Origin: Sceloporus undulatus | Taxonomy: Eukaryota; Chordata; Lepidosauria; Squamata; Phrynosomatidae | DNA: 64,000 nt | NCBI RefSeq assembly: GCF_019175285.1 | Contig: NC_056529.1 | Span: 12,783,722 to 12,847,721 of the forward strand | Direction of reading: 5' to 3' | Shown: piece by piece, positions 11,228 through 25,021 of the stretch | Layout of the letters: the number at the start of each line of letters is the position of its first letter | Position numbering within the stretch: position 1 is the stretch's first letter | The notes under the pieces: model-generated | What the model was told of the DNA's origin: nothing | Seen by the model: the letters and a program-made list of their open reading frames with translations, nothing else | The model's database searches: none | Position numbers and translations under genes: made by a program

Positions 11228-11462
11228 GCAATAACCCCAGTGGCACAGTGGTTAAATGCCTGAACTGCAGCCACTCACTCACAAACCATAAGGTTCAATA
11301 CCAGTGAAGGGTTCAAGCTTGACTCAGGCTTGCAAGTCCTTCCAAGGTCACTAAAATGAGTACCCAGATTGTTGGGGGCAACTAGCTTACACTTTATAAA
11401 CCGTCTAGGGAGTGCTTAAGTGCACTAATAAGTGGTATAGAAATGTACTTGCTATTGCTATT
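11228..11462 (+). mobile_element. tRNA-derived SINE, second family (GCTATT tail)
   Basis: The head 'agtggcacagtggttaaatg' resembles a tRNA A box. It is followed by 'tgagtacccagattgttggg', 'aagtggtatagaaatgtact' and the tail 'tgctattgctattgcta', landmarks of a SINE widespread in squamates. Confidence 0.75.
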
Positions 11463-11577
11463 GCTATAATAACCCAAAGTCCCACCCACCAAAAATTCTT
11501 GTTATGCAGCCAAGCCCACACAACATGACTATTAGCAGCAATGTTTCCTGTAGCTGGACACACTGCAAGGACTCTGG

Positions 11578-11792
11578 GTGCATCTACATTGTGGAAACAA
11601 TGCAACCTAACTGTCATGGCTCCATCCTGCAGAATCCTGGGATTTGTAGCTTTGTCAGGCACCAACACTCATTGGCAGAGAAGTCTAAAGACCTTGTAAA
11701 ACCATTAGTCCTGTGTTTGCATAGATGGAGCTACAGCACTTTAGGTGATGTTAAGCTGCATTATTTCTATAGTGTGGATGTGCCCATTACCT
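11578..11792. mobile_element. Palindromic MITE, family A
   Basis: Left arm 'gggtgcatctacattgtgga' and right arm 'ttctatagtgtggatgtgcc' flank 'ggctccatcctgcagaatcc' and 'cattggcagagaagtctaaa', the family interior. Confidence 0.7.
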
Positions 11793-13116
11793 TCAGGGAC
11801 ACCCCAAGAACACCCAAAAGTTACTGCTAGTGCCTGTTGCTGCACACTCAGCTAAAGGAAAATATCAGGAAATATTACCACTGATTAAAAATGGCACTGA
11901 ATTTAAAATGGTAGAACAGATAAGGGGAAAAGTACACTGACCAACTCTTCTACAGCAATCAGTGAGTGGCCAAGCCCCTCCTAAAAGAAAGGTCTTTTCC
12001 TACTGGTGTAAGGAAAGGAAAGAATAGGCCAATTTAGGCTTCCATAGAAAGGAATTCCACCACCTGGGAGCAGCCACAAAGAAGGTCTTTCTCTCATATC
12101 CCTACCAAACATGTCTGTGAAAGTTGTAGGATAGAGAGAAAGCCTTCTTTCAGAGATACAGTATCCATATGTGGGTAGCCCATATACAGGCCCTAATGGG
12201 TTTCAAGAATGGGGAATGGGCCACGTGTCAAAAATGTTTCCCCATACCTACTAGCACCACTGGAACTGGGACTAGCACTCTTGTGGAGACTGCCTCCTGG
12301 GGAGCTGTTCTTGACCATGGTGAATTAAGATCTGGACCATGAGAAGGTGATTCCTGGAAGCCGTGGTATGGTTGTCCACATTGCCATAAAATTTAGAAAC
12401 CACGCTCTAGCAATGGTGATTCATGTGCAGCACCAGGCACTTTCAAGCATCACAAGTATGGATGCAAAAAAAATGAATCAGTATTCACATCAGCTTCCAC
12501 ATCAGCAATGATACGCATCAGCCACTGTATGGATGCGTGACCTGTTTGATGAAGATGAGGATTTCTAGTTCTTTTCCAGCACTGCAAGGTTTTTTTTAGT
12601 GCACAAGTTTTCAAGCAGGCCTTTCTGTTTATAAAGCACCATGGGGAGGAAAGATACCATTGCCACTGAGTCTGTGGCATGTTTACTGAGCAGCCTTTTT
12701 TCTGCTTTGCAGGCTGTCTCTGACTTCAGAGTCATCACTGGCATGATTTAATTGATTTAGACGAGGATGATAATTAAACTCTTAACAAACACTCAGTGAT
12801 TGCAGCTTCGCAAGAGGTCGCCTGTTTCTCTGAAATGACAAACACAAGGAAGATGCGCCTGGACCAGATTGTTTTTAATTCCAGTGCCTTCAAGGAATAA
12901 ACAACGTTCTTGGCTCTACATCAGCATTTCCCAGTCTGATAGCCTCCAGATACATTGGACTGCAGCTCCCATGCAACTGGATGAAGGATAATGGGACTCA
13001 AAAGTTATATCTATTACTTATTCATTTATCTGCTGCCTTTGTTCCAGAGTGGGACACAAGACAACTTCCAAAGACAACAGATTAAAAACATTTACAATAA
13101 AGTTTCAAAAACAATT

Positions 13117-13560
13117 GCCGTATATACTCATCAATAAGTCGAAAAATTTCAGCCCAAAAATGGTCTCCAAAATCCTAGGTCGATTTATATATAGGTTAAT
13201 ATGGTAATACTTCTCCATGAAGTTTGGGAAAGCTGGTGAAGAAAGGAGGGAGGAAAGAGAGAAAAGGAGAGAAAACGGAGTGTGTGTCCTCTTTTTGCAA
13301 GCCATGAGCCTTGGGAAAGTTGTGGGGAAGGGAGGGAAATTGGAGGTTTGTGTCCACATTTTGCATGCCCAGACTTTGATCCTTAGGAGAGATCCAGAGA
13401 GGGAGAAGGAGGGAGGAAAGTGGTGTTTTTCCCCTTTTGATCCTTTGTTGCATGCCCCTGAGTTTGGCCCTCGACTTATCTACGGGTCATATCAAAATTC
13501 ATGATTTTGCCCCCAAAACCTGCCCTTGACTTATACATGATATATGACAAAAATCCCCCC
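13117..13560. mobile_element. Repeat with inverted ends ('atatactcatcaataagtcg' type), probable MITE
   Basis: The left end 'ccgtatatactcatcaataa' and the right-end words 'cttgacttatacatgatata' and 'cgacttatctacgggtcata' are inversely related. The middle is a purine-rich block (about 13200-13420) with another inverted repeat: 'ggagggaggaaagagagaaa' against ggaagaaggaggg-like sequence. The frames across it are shadows of this composition. Confidence 0.55.
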
Positions 13561-13956
13561 ATTAAACACTATAAAATCATTTTTAAATCATTCATAACTT
13601 AAAAACAGATAAAACATACATATAAATAAGAACCTTCCCTGCTGAACCATTAAAAGTTTGCTTAAGTAAAAATGTCTTTGCTTGTTGGCGAAAAGAAAGC
13701 AGGGAGGGGACCGGCCTAGTCTTTCATGAAAGGGAATTCCAGAGGACAGGAACAACCGTTGACCCGGCATTTCCAACCATTTACCAGTCCTTTGCCAATT
13801 TTTTTAAAGGCACTACCCATCTGGCAGAATTCCCCATCTGTAACATTTTTCATTATTCAGAACTTTTTCCACACAAAATTTAATCACACTGTAAAAAAAA
13901 CTGTACCCACAATGTCTATATGAATGCACATGTAGACATAATGTGTCCTTGTTGGT

Positions 13957-14195
13957 GCTGTTGTAGTAGCATGCCTTCAAATCATTTCCAACTTACGTTG
14001 ATCCTAAGGTAAACCCATCATAGGGTTTTCTTGGCACGTTTCTTCAGAGGAGGTTTGCCATTGCCATTTTCTGAGGCCAAGAGAGTGTGACTTGCCCAAG
14101 GTCACACAGTGGGTTTCCATGGCCAAGCCAGAATTCAAACCATTGTCTCCATAGTCATAGTCCAATGCTCAAACCACTACTGGCTACTACACTTG
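13957..14195 (-). mobile_element. tRNA-derived SINE
   Basis: 'catgccttcaaatcatttcc', 'gaggaggtttgccattgcca', 'caaggtcacacagtgggttt' and 'tccaatgctcaaaccactac' are the SINE landmarks in reverse. Confidence 0.8.
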
Positions 14196-15884
14196 GGTAT
14201 GTCACTACCATGAGACTGGCTTGTATTGTTTGCCATTTTTCATGCCAAAACCAGACACTGCCATTTGTACTGAGGTAGATAGAAAACACTCTGAGAAAAA
14301 AAATTGAAAATTGACGATTCCAAACATATCGTCATTGATTTTGTTTTGTTTAGTCCCTTGGCATTCTTGCTTTCTAAAGGGTCTTATTTATTTTTTCCTA
14401 TCTATCTATGTACAAAATAGGATTGTGTTCTCTCGTATGTTGTGTTTTACCTCACTGCTAAAAATATCAACTGTCTTGATGGAGTTAAGCTTTTTAAAAA
14501 ATATTGACTAGCATGTAAAAACCAAGAATAGTGAAGGCCGGCTGGTAGTTGGTTGCTATTTCTGTTGCTTGAATGCAATAAAAACTGGAGTACGTTGAAA
14601 AAAAATCTCAATTTTCTAAAAATAATTATAATGGCTTGTTAATAAAGAAGCTAAATATAATATTTGATATGTTGCTCAGGCTAATAAGTGATTGCTTTAT
14701 GAGCTGTGAGACTTGTTGTTTATAGAGCAGAGCTTCTTCAACTGCCTAAAGTCGGAGACTGGCAAGACTTTTCTTCCCCAATGTGCCTGGGTCCTGCATT
14801 GTATTTTTGTCCACCGAGTATAAACTGTTTCTTTCTTTCCTGGAAATGTTGTCATGACCAGCAGCAGATAGCCAGCAAGCCATCACAGGTCCATGGGGTA
14901 CCATTTTGAATAGCACTGCTTTTGAGCCTTCCTGGTGCCATGCCCATCCTTTCTCCTAGAATAGTCTTTTACCTGCTTTGTTTCTCAGGCTCATACTATC
15001 CTCCTATTTGCCTTCCATAATGAATGATGCTCTTCCCCAAAATAATACTGGTATTCCTCAGCTACAGATATATAACTGAAAGCCAGCATGTTGTGATGGT
15101 TTTAGTGTTGACTCTGAAATTGCAGGACCTAAGCAGAGCAGTGGAGAACAAGGGATCTTGGAGATGTCTTATCCACAGGGTCACCATGAGCTGAAGTCGA
15201 CTTGAAGGAGTAATCAATAACAACAGTTACTTTAAGGGGCAACAAAAAAGTAACTTCCCCAAGCTCTTTATATAGTCATTTACAAGCATATAAACTCTGC
15301 CTTTAAGTAACCTTTCCAGCTATACTTGGAAAGCAGAAAAATAAAAGGAAAGACCAGAGAACAGTGCATTTGACTGAATACAAAAATAATGCTAATAATA
15401 GTCCAGTTATCTCAAGTGGCATCTCAAACAATAAATGGGAGCGAGGAGAAAGAACCAGGCTAGATATTTCTCAAGCTCCTTCCCAGTTTCCATCGTCCGC
15501 CCAATGCAACATTCACTTGGCAAAGTGACTCACAACCTGGCTCTCTGTTTTCTCCTTTTGCCTGGCTGCTGCCATGAATGAAGGAGGCCTTGCTGGAGGG
15601 AGTGTTATGTAAAGGTTACACTTCCCACACAGTGGGGATCTGGGGCCATAGCTATGCATCTGTCATGTTCGGTGAAATCTCAGGGCCTTTTCACCACCAC
15701 AAAATAATCAGAAATACTTGACTATTATTTTTATTGATTAATGCACACACACACACATATATTGTAGAGATCTTTTTGCTTATTTAACTTCTTTCTTATT
15801 TGTCTTTCAGGACTACAGAAGCAATGCATGAGAAAATAGAAACAACCAACATTCGTGAAAAACATGCAGTCCTGGTATTTATAG

Positions 15885-16024
15885 CTTTACAAGGTCTCTA
15901 GTCTTCTATGCCAAAGAGTACTAGTACCTCACAAAACTACAAATCCCAGGATTCTATGGGATGGAGCCATAGCAGTTGAAGTGGTGTCAGGCTGCATTAT
16001 TTCTACAGTGCAAATGCACCCTAT
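15885..16024. mobile_element. Palindromic MITE, family A, right portion
   Basis: 'aaaactacaaatcccaggat', 'ggagccatagcagttgaagt' and 'tctacagtgcaaatgcacc' match the right arm; the left arm is lost. Confidence 0.65.
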
Positions 16025-16337
16025 AAGCTCTTGGGGAACAATTGACAGCACACATCAGTGAATCTAGATATGATCAGATAGACTACTCCTTTTATGAAAC
16101 CCGGCATCCTTTTATTATATACTGCAATAATAATGGTAATGTTACCATTTTTCAACTATGTGTCGCAGTCTCTGAAAAGATCCCTTATTGTGGATTTTAG
16201 TGTCGTATGGGTTCTCTGTGTTAGAATATCTTGGTCTCTGCATTTAAAATTTTTCAAAACTTGTTTGTTGTTTCCCTTATGTTCTGCTGTCACTTATTTT
16301 GTCTTTGTACTTTTGTGACATATGGACATATCACAGG

Positions 16338-16467
16338 AATAAAGAGGAATTCTAGCACTACTTTTTGTTCACAGATTTCCCCATGAATAAAAAGTGGCGC
16401 TAGAATTCCACTTTTTATTCACGGGAAAATCCATGAACAAAAAGTGTCACTAGAATTCCTCTTTATT
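16338..16467. mobile_element. Nested palindrome of 130 bp, probable snap-back MITE, family D
   Basis: The outer arms of about 45 bp are inverted repeats: 'aataaagaggaattctagca' at the left and 'actagaattcctctttatt' at the right. A third, internal copy of the same block ('tgaataaaaagtggcgctag') makes the core self-complementary a second time. No coding capacity. Confidence 0.65.
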
Positions 16468-19265
16468 CAATTGATAATTGTGGGATAATTGCAATTATCA
16501 CACAACCTGTGAAAATCTTCATACTATTGCATGATATTGATGGGCGCATCCTGCTATGCTCCCATCTTTTTTGTCCGTGTGATAAAGTCCATGGTAAAGG
16601 TGTAAGAAATGCATAGCAGCTCTCTTCTTGAAGGCTTCAAAACCATGAGCAGTTGAGGAAAAAGTGGTCTGACTCACAGAAAAGTGACATGTTTGACCTC
16701 TGAATGCAGATGAATGGATGAGTGGGACACAGTGAGCAAACCAAAGTATAAAGCTGCATTGTAGACTCCTACATGGCAATGTCCTCCATGTAGTCCTTTT
16801 AAAAAATAATAATAATTGAGGCCATATTTAAGTGTTGGAACTCTGTGGCATTTATCAAGGACCACAGAATGAATATAACCTCAAGGGAACATCAGTTCAA
16901 TGCCAGCTTTATTTTTCTGTCCATCTGAGTTTTGAAAATGTATCCTCTCATAATGAGTTCAGCAACCCAGAATGAGGGAGAGGACACAGAGTTTATGGCA
17001 ACTGTAGCAATGCTTAGCATCAATATTCTTTCAAGTGTGATCTCAGCACATTTCAAGGATGCTATTGTCATCCATTTGTACTGTTTGCCTATGCATTAGT
17101 CTTTCTTTTAAAAAACAAATAAATAAAAATCTATATACAGCTAACAAAGGTACAAACGGGAATTGTAGATAATAATGGGGCCTTGTAAAGTTCAAGAAAA
17201 CTGGCTTGACAAAGTTCATGGTTAAACTGAGAACATGGTAACACTATTTGTTTGGATTATCACTTCCTGAGTCCCGCATGTGACTTTTCAAAGCTTAAGC
17301 CACTGCCGTTGCATGATCCTGAGCATGCAATATCTCTGAGCATGAAGCATCTCATGATAACTGTCCTGTTTTCTCCTTGGGTAGCTAGCCAGGTTCCCAG
17401 CACAAACCCTCAGCATCTTAGGACAGTTTCCAGCAGAGAGAGGGAGAGAGAGCCCAAGCGTACCAAGGCACCAATAGAAAGGCATGGATAGTCTAGTCTG
17501 CTCTAGGTCATTCACAAGACAGTATTCTGTCCAGGAAAGCAGTTCAAAGGGTAACCCACAAGAATAGTCAGAGTGCAAGCAGAACTCAAGGAAACAGGCA
17601 ATCAGTCAAAGAACAAGGCAGCAGCATGGCTTTCTCCCAAGGAAAAGGACGGCTATCAGCCATACTGGGCTAAGGCAGGTGCTGGATTATTTATAATCCA
17701 TCCAGGTCTCGCAGGTTCTCCCTATTTGCAATATGCTTCTTATTTAAACCCTGAGCCTTCAGTCTCAGAGGACATCAAAGTATCCTAAAAGCAGGGCTGG
17801 CGATTACTATCCCTGAGACTTGTTGAACCAGTACATAAAGAGAAAAAGAAAGGAGAGAGGGGGAAAGGGGAGAGATGGGGGGACGAAGAGAAAAGGGAAG
17901 GGAGGACAATAAGAGATGGGAATGGAGGAAGGTAGGCCCTGTTTCCCTTTCCTGGCTTCACCTCCTTCTAAAACAGAATTCAGGTGGTTTTCTTTTCTTG
18001 TCTGTTTTAAAGCAAAGTACTAAGTACTGGGACATGCATAAAGGATGTATCAGCATGCTTAAAAGAACCTTGGAGCATGCGTTTAACATTTTAAATGCTT
18101 TAAAACAAAGAAAAGAAAACTAAGATCCATTTTAGAAGGATCTATACACAACTTTTTCTTTCTCTTTGAGGATCTGAACATAAACATGTACTGAACCCCT
18201 GCAAGATGAAATGAAACAAGAAAAACTGCCTCTTCTTGAAGAGCAAAGCTATTAAAAACTAAAAACAGACAACCAGGACATGCAATTTCAGTGGGTAGGC
18301 ATCATTATGTCAATTGTACAGTGCCCACAAAACAGGAAATCATGGGTCACATTTCCATGGAGACTCAGATATTCAGTTTCCATTCGCGTATGATGAAACA
18401 AAGGCAAAACGGTTCCGTAGATAGCACTATAATAGAAGACGACAACAACAAAGATGAAAGCAGCAATTTGTGCACGTGCCGCCAACAAAGCAATTGACAA
18501 CAAAGGAATGATGTATTAAATAGAAGCTGATAACAGTCTTCACCAACCTAGGGCCTTCCAGATATACTGGGCTATGTTTTCCCATCACAAGGGTTATGGT
18601 CCAACATATCTGGCTGTCAAAAGGTCCAGGAAGGCTGACCTGCAATGCTTGGCAATGTGGGCCTGGCTTATCATAAGAGTAGAGAACATTTTTCATACTG
18701 AAGGCCAAATTCAACTTCAGAAAAGAACCCAGGGGTCAGTCATGTTCCAGTAGCAAGTAGCACCAAAGGCAAAAGGTTGAGAGCATACTTCAGTTTGAAG
18801 CTCTAACTGCCATAACTAAACCTTAGGATAAGCATTTCATTCTTTTAGAATGGTGAAAAGGTTTACAAGCGCTAGAAAATCAGCAAATGCATACCTTTCA
18901 ACTGTCCAGATTTGGCAGGGATAGTCCAGATTAATCTTCTGTCATCCCATTTTTTCAGCTGTTTTTACAAGTTAAAATGTCTCACTTTCACTTTCCTCAT
19001 CCCACTTTCCCCTTCTGGCTACATCTTATCTCAGTTGCTGCAGATTAAATTCATAGTGCAAAAGTAGTTTGCACTCAACTCAGCAGAGGCAGAAGAGATA
19101 AACTTTGCCCTTCCCAGGAGGCTCAGGTAAAGCAAATTACTGTATCATCCCCTTGCTTATATGTTCTTTGTTAATAACTTTTGCCATTTTGACCACACTC
19201 TGATGTGGCTTGGCCACATGTGCCCCAATTTTCACTTGTGAAATGTTGGAGGGTATGCAAACGAT

Positions 19266-19492
19266 AGAGAGCCATCATGGTGCAGTGGTTAGAGCACTAG
19301 ACATTGAATCCCCACTTGGTCATAGAAATCCACTAAGTGACTTTGGGCAAATCATATACTCTCACCCTCAAGGAAGGCAATGGCAAGCCCCCTCTGAGCA
19401 AATCTTGCCAAGAAAACCCTTTGAGAGACTTGTCTTAGAGTTGCCGTACATCAGAAATGACTTGAAGCCATGCAACAACAACAACAACAAAC
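19266..19492 (+). mobile_element. tRNA-derived SINE, full length
   Basis: The head 'catcatggtgcagtggttag' matches the A-box region. It is followed by 'ggcaatggcaagccccctct', 'cttgccaagaaaaccctttg' and 'cagaaatgacttgaagccat', and it ends in (CAA)n. Confidence 0.8.
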
Positions 19493-21370
19493 ATCTATAT
19501 ATAATGTGAAGTCAAAGGCTTTCATGGCCAGCATCCATAGTTTTTTGGCTATGAGGCCATGCTCTAGAAGAGTTTATTGCTGATGTTTCACCAGCAGCTG
19601 TGGCTGGCATCTATATATAGCTAAAGCTAAAACTAAGCTAAGCTAACACTATGATATATTACTAAAACACTAATTACAATAAACAGAACTAGAGAGTCTC
19701 TGCTGTCTAGAGACTACAGACTAGTTTCAGTTCTCTCCACTCTACTCTACTCTGCCAAATTCTACTCTTTGAGAGTTCAAACAAACTCCAGACTGAATGC
19801 CAACAATGTGTAGAAACAGGCCAAGATCTTGAATCCCACTGGTAGAGTGAGCAAGAGCTTCATCAGGCATAGCTCCAGTTCCTTTCAGTCCCCTACACAC
19901 TCTGAGTCTGTCAATCTGCTGCCAGGATATCTTCTTCCAGCCATTTAATAATGAAGAGAGCAGCTAGGCATGAGAAATATGATGTCATATTTAATAATGG
20001 CAGTGGAGCCACCCCTTGATCTAAGCAACTTTTCTTGTAATGTCCTTGGCTGGGTATAGATAGTCAGACCCAGATTTTCTATTGCAATAAACTCCTAGGA
20101 TGATGTTATGGATTAAGGTGCTGAATACCTTTGTCCACCACTACTATAAAGAGAAATACACAGTTGCAATGTAACATATCACCAACAAGATTCCACACAT
20201 GGTCTTCCTGTGCAATATGTAATACAAAGGTGGCCTCCAGATGTTGAACTGAAGCTCCCACATTGGGTATACCAGTTTGGGCCACTGTGAGTTGCAGTTC
20301 AATATCTTGAGGGCCACAAAATTCCCATCTCTGAGTTGTTAATATTGACTTCTTTGTCTTGCTTTATGTTTCAAGCTTTCATCCTGTACAAATATTCTGA
20401 AAGAAGAGATGTAGCATAAATGTGTCTGGGAATGGAACACTGTTCCCCAAAGTGCATGCCAGTACAACCCAGATGAAGCTATTCAGAGCATTGCTTTGAC
20501 AGCAGCCCAAGACCCCATGCTGCAACAGCTTGACATTTCACAATGCAACTCCTCCAAATCCACCTTTTATTGGATATTCACACCTGCCTTAGCTTCCAAA
20601 TGAGCTGGAACATATGTACCTGGATGCAAACATGCCAAGAAATCAAGCTGGCAGGCCGATGTGAAATTGCATCAGTTGGAGGCCAGCATTCCTGCCATAG
20701 TTTTGCCTTCGAACATGCTGTTAACAGAGAAAGAATATGGTATAGTTCAACTCAGAGTGGGTAGGTTCTATAAAAGGTAACAACCCACTGGTGCTACATA
20801 GGAGTTGACTTTTCACTGCATTTCCCAGAGGTGAAAGCATGTGTGAAGTCAACCACAGTGTGAATGAGGAAGCTAAATCCAATGTTTGTCCAAATCTAAG
20901 TCCAATTTATTTCAATACTGTAGGTCTCCTCTGTTAGGTGTGATTCGCAAATTCTATTGGTTTCAATAGGTCTGTTCTAGGTAGGACTAACACTGGATTT
21001 AATACACAGAAAGATAGATATTCATATATTTGCAATACCAACACAAAATACCAATGCAAAGAGATAAACACAATATGAAAACACATCAACACACGACAAA
21101 ACAGATTGTATTCAAAACAAGCCCTCTCAAATATAGAAGCAATTTGCCAGCAGAATAAAATTATTTTCCCCTTTTCCTCTTTCTGAGTGAATAATCCTGA
21201 GTCTTCATTTTCCAAAAAGTAAGGTATCAGACACACCATAACAAATCTTTCCAATATTTATGCTAAAACCTAGGTGGTCCTGGGATATCATCTATATTAT
21301 TGACAAAAGCTATGGAAAGCTGGCCATATATCAAGAAACACGTCTGTCCTAGTTTCCCTTCTAAGAACTG

Positions 21371-21704
21371 TAAAAGGTAAAGGTTTTCCCCATTGACAAG
21401 GTTGTCAAGTTGTGTCCGACCAAAGGAGGCCGTGCTCATCTCTGTTACTAAGCCAAAGAGCCAGCATTGTCAGAGACTAACCTGTGATCATGTGGCCAGC
21501 ATGATTGCACAAAATGCTGTTTACCTTCCCACTGAAGTGGTACCTATTTATCTACTTGCATTTGCATGCTTTCAAACTGCTAGGTTGGCAGAAGCTGGGA
21601 CTAAGGATGGGATCTCACCCCATCATGCGGCACCCGGGCCTCAAACTGCCAACCTGCCAATCTTGCAATCAATAGAGTCAGAGTCTTAACCACCTGAGTG
21701 TAAG
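21371..21704 (-). mobile_element. Long SINE of the Sauria type, about 330 bp
   Basis: Landmarks are 'gtaaaggttttccccattga', 'gtcaagttgtgtccgaccaa', 'gatcatgtggccagcatgat', 'actgctaggttggcagaagc' and 'gagtcttaaccacctgagtg'. This order matches a SINE I recognise from lizards and snakes, lying tail-first here with the tRNA-like head at the right. The orientation is inferred. Confidence 0.7.
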
Positions 21705-23310
21705 AACTGTACACTTCCTTTAATTTTTAACTTCTAAAAAGATTGTTAACTTTTTCATTTAGTGTCAGATCCCACAGATTCCTCCGCCATTTCCTCAGCC
21801 TGTTTTTATCACTTAGCTATAACCATTCTGACCATTGATAATTATATAGATGTCAGACTTTCATGATGCGAGTTTCCATTACTGTTTGTGAAAATAGATA
21901 TTAATAATAGTCTACCATCATAGTTAATATGCTGGGATGTGATTTTACCTCCTTGCCTTTCCCACTTGGAACTTTGTTGCCTTCATGCAAAGCACAATTA
22001 CGAAACATGAACATGAAAAGCACAATTCACCCTATTCTGCTAACACTATGCAGCTCTAATAGGAGCAGATGCCTTTGCATGCATGTGCTACTGGAAGTGT
22101 TTGAGAGTGTTGTGTGGAGAGAAAACATGAAGTGGGATTTGTTTGACCACATGTTGCATATCTTTAGGATGAGCATAAGGTCAGTCCAAAGTGAGGATTG
22201 CATTTCGGCCACCCACAGGGCACTAAGAAAAAAAGATCTATAAATGTAATTGGGGAAAAAGCTTCATTCCAGACCCTCCAGAAAGGATGTATCTAAGGAT
22301 TTATCAGCCAGCCAAATTAAAAGCTTTTATTAGAGAAGTCGAAATTTAATTAAGCTGTTGGAGAAAATCTATCACACTCATTTCCTATCTGGTTACTTTG
22401 CTGCATTTGATGAATTAACATTTCACTTCCATCTGGGTTTATTTGTAGTTACAACATCTCCGCTGCTCTCCAGTCATTTCCAGACAAACAATATGATCTC
22501 AGCTTGTTTACAAAGGAGGTCCTTTCTTGTCCTGACCTGCATTATGATGGCTGTGGATGACCAAAAGGTGTGCTTTTAAAAGAATACACCAGGTGGGCAA
22601 ACAGGTGTAGAATCACAGCAGGGAGTCAGAATATCACCTCTCTGAACATTTAGGGAAGAGAAACAAGGAACGTAAGTGACTCACTGAATCAGATCTCTGT
22701 AATAGGTTTTATTGTTCAATTTGTTTCTGTTATGTTGTCTTGATGGAAAGATGGGAGGATGGGAAAAAAGTAATATATGAATAAACCCAGTCTTCTCAAC
22801 TTGATGTCCTTCACCTGTGTCAGATGTCAGTGTCTATTAGTCCTTAACATCTCAGTGGCTGGGGACCATGGGATTTGCAGTGAAAACATGCAAAATGCCA
22901 GTGGAGAAAATGAGATTGTAGTCCAACACATCTAGAGGGCACCAGATTAGAGAAAGGTGATCTCTTCAAACATTCCTTTTCTGCACAGCCTGATACTTCT
23001 GGCTTACCTTTAGCTCCAGATTTTGCTGGAAAATCCAGAGCATTCCTTAGTGATGCTGGGCAGCTGTTTACACATATGTCCTCATTGTGTAGCCTGATGG
23101 TGGCACATGTCACTCCATCTGAGATTACAACAAGGAGCCTAGATCAATGCTCAGAAGGAGCAACTTGTGCCAGTGGTGGCACTACCGGGAAACACAGCAA
23201 GCACATGTCTGTAGACAGCCACCCAGCATTGTTATGGAGTGCAGAGGTAATGGGTGAATCCAGGGTATCTCCAGGGCCAGAATGCTCCAGGAGCAGCTCC
23301 AAATATTCAA

Positions 23311-23385
23311 AGAATCCTAGAATCATAGAGTTGGAAGAGACCATAAGGGCCATCCATTCCAATCCCCTGCCATGCAGGAATAAAC
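23311..23385 (-). mobile_element. CR1 LINE 3' end, short fragment
   Basis: 'agaatcatagagttggaaga', 'accataagggccatccattc' and 'ccctgccatgcagg' are the reverse complement of the CR1 3' terminus seen complete at 26062-26539. Confidence 0.8.
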
Positions 23386-24804
23386 AATACACAGTCAAAG
23401 CAATTTTGGATGATGTAAGCAAGCTTTTAGACTTCAGATTGTCAAGTTCCTTCTGTCTGGATTAAAACTGAAAGGCACTTTCCTTTTAGAGAATATCTCC
23501 TCAAATGTACCATTAGAGAACAACAGTTTCCAAAGCAACAGCCATGCTTGTCTGTGATGCAGCAATAACAACTTGACATAGTCTCATGGCAAACGTGAAG
23601 ATTAAGACTGGGATCCTGTATCAGCAACTTAGTTAAATATACTTAACTAAGCAACCTCTTCTGGGCTGACTCCACCAAACCTGAAGGAAATATAATTCAC
23701 CAATGCTCCAGTCATGAGCAGAACTCCTTTACTCCATGCAGCTGGTGCTTGTGGGGAGGGAGTTATGATCATGGCAATTGTATTAAAATGGTGACTTACA
23801 TAGGGACCATGAACAGTTACGGATGAGTAAATCTAGGTAGACGTTTGGTATTCACAATCACTACCTAGTCACGATTTTGTCACGATTGCCACAATCATGA
23901 GTCCCCCCCCATCCCTGCCTACTTTACCAGGCATCAGTTGCAGAGAGAAGGAGGTCTGTTCTGCCAGCGATTGGAGCAAGAATGTATGATGTTTCCATCA
24001 GCTTTGAGGAGATTGTGCCAGGAAAGGTTACATAGATTAGTATAGTTAACAATTTAGCTGATACATTTATATTATAGAGACCACCCAATGAGAGTCTTTA
24101 TATATTACTCTCAGTTCATGTGTGTATTTGCATGCACAGAGAGAAATACAGAAATAGATACAGAGATAGATGAGTGGAATGATAGGCAATGAAGCTATAT
24201 GGATACAAAATGCAAATAATACAAATAATGGTAATTCTGTTAGAACCTGAAGGCATACAAAGTTGGCAGAGTGATCATATATCATTGTGTGGTAGGTGAT
24301 AACGCAGCCAACGGAAACAACTGAATTATCATTGATTGGCAAATCTGATTTGATTCATTTGGGTCTCATTCAAGACAGTGTTTTATTGTTCTATTTTCTC
24401 AGCACTGCCATTTAAAATTAGGGTCAAGATATGCCTCGTATAGAAGATCTAATGGAATTCATCTTCCAACCTGCATTTTAAACCTTGAAGTAGACCATGT
24501 AGACTTCTGCTTCCATCTAAGAAGCAGAACTGGGATGGGGAGGTTAAACCCTCCTTCTCATACACATCCATAATACTCCTGCCATTTCCATTGCCAATTC
24601 TCCATCCACAGGGGGAGAATTGCAGATACTCAAAGAGGTAGTATGAGAGAAGGAGGTCAAAATTAAGACCAAAAACGGCATTGTAGTGATTGAAAACTTC
24701 AGTTGAGCATTTAGAAATACAGCTTAGGCATCTAAGAGAAAAGGATCCAACAAAGGTACCAAGGCAATGTGAACACAACAAATGTAGGAGTTCTGTGCAT
24801 GTTG

Positions 24805-25021
24805 TGTGTTGTGTGCCTTCAAGTCATTTTTGACGTATGACAACCCAATCATGGGATTTTCATGGCAAGATTTGTTCAGAGGAGATTTGCCATTGCCTTT
24901 CCCCTGAGGCTGAGAGAGTGTGACTTATCCAAGGTCACCCAGTGGGTTTTGTTACCGAGTTAGGAATCAAACCCTGGTCTCCAGAGTCATAGTCCAACAC
25001 TCAAACCACTATGCCAGCCCC
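24805..25021 (-). mobile_element. tRNA-derived SINE, full length
   Basis: 'tgtgtgccttcaagtcattt', 'gaggagatttgccattgcct', 'gaggctgagagagtgtgact' and 'tccaacactcaaaccactat' give the whole element in reverse. Confidence 0.85.

Noticed and set aside
13217-13504. 95-aa purine-rich open frame (KFGKAGEERREEREKRREN)
   Set aside because: It is the purine-rich interior of a repeat with inverted ends; low-complexity coding potential only.
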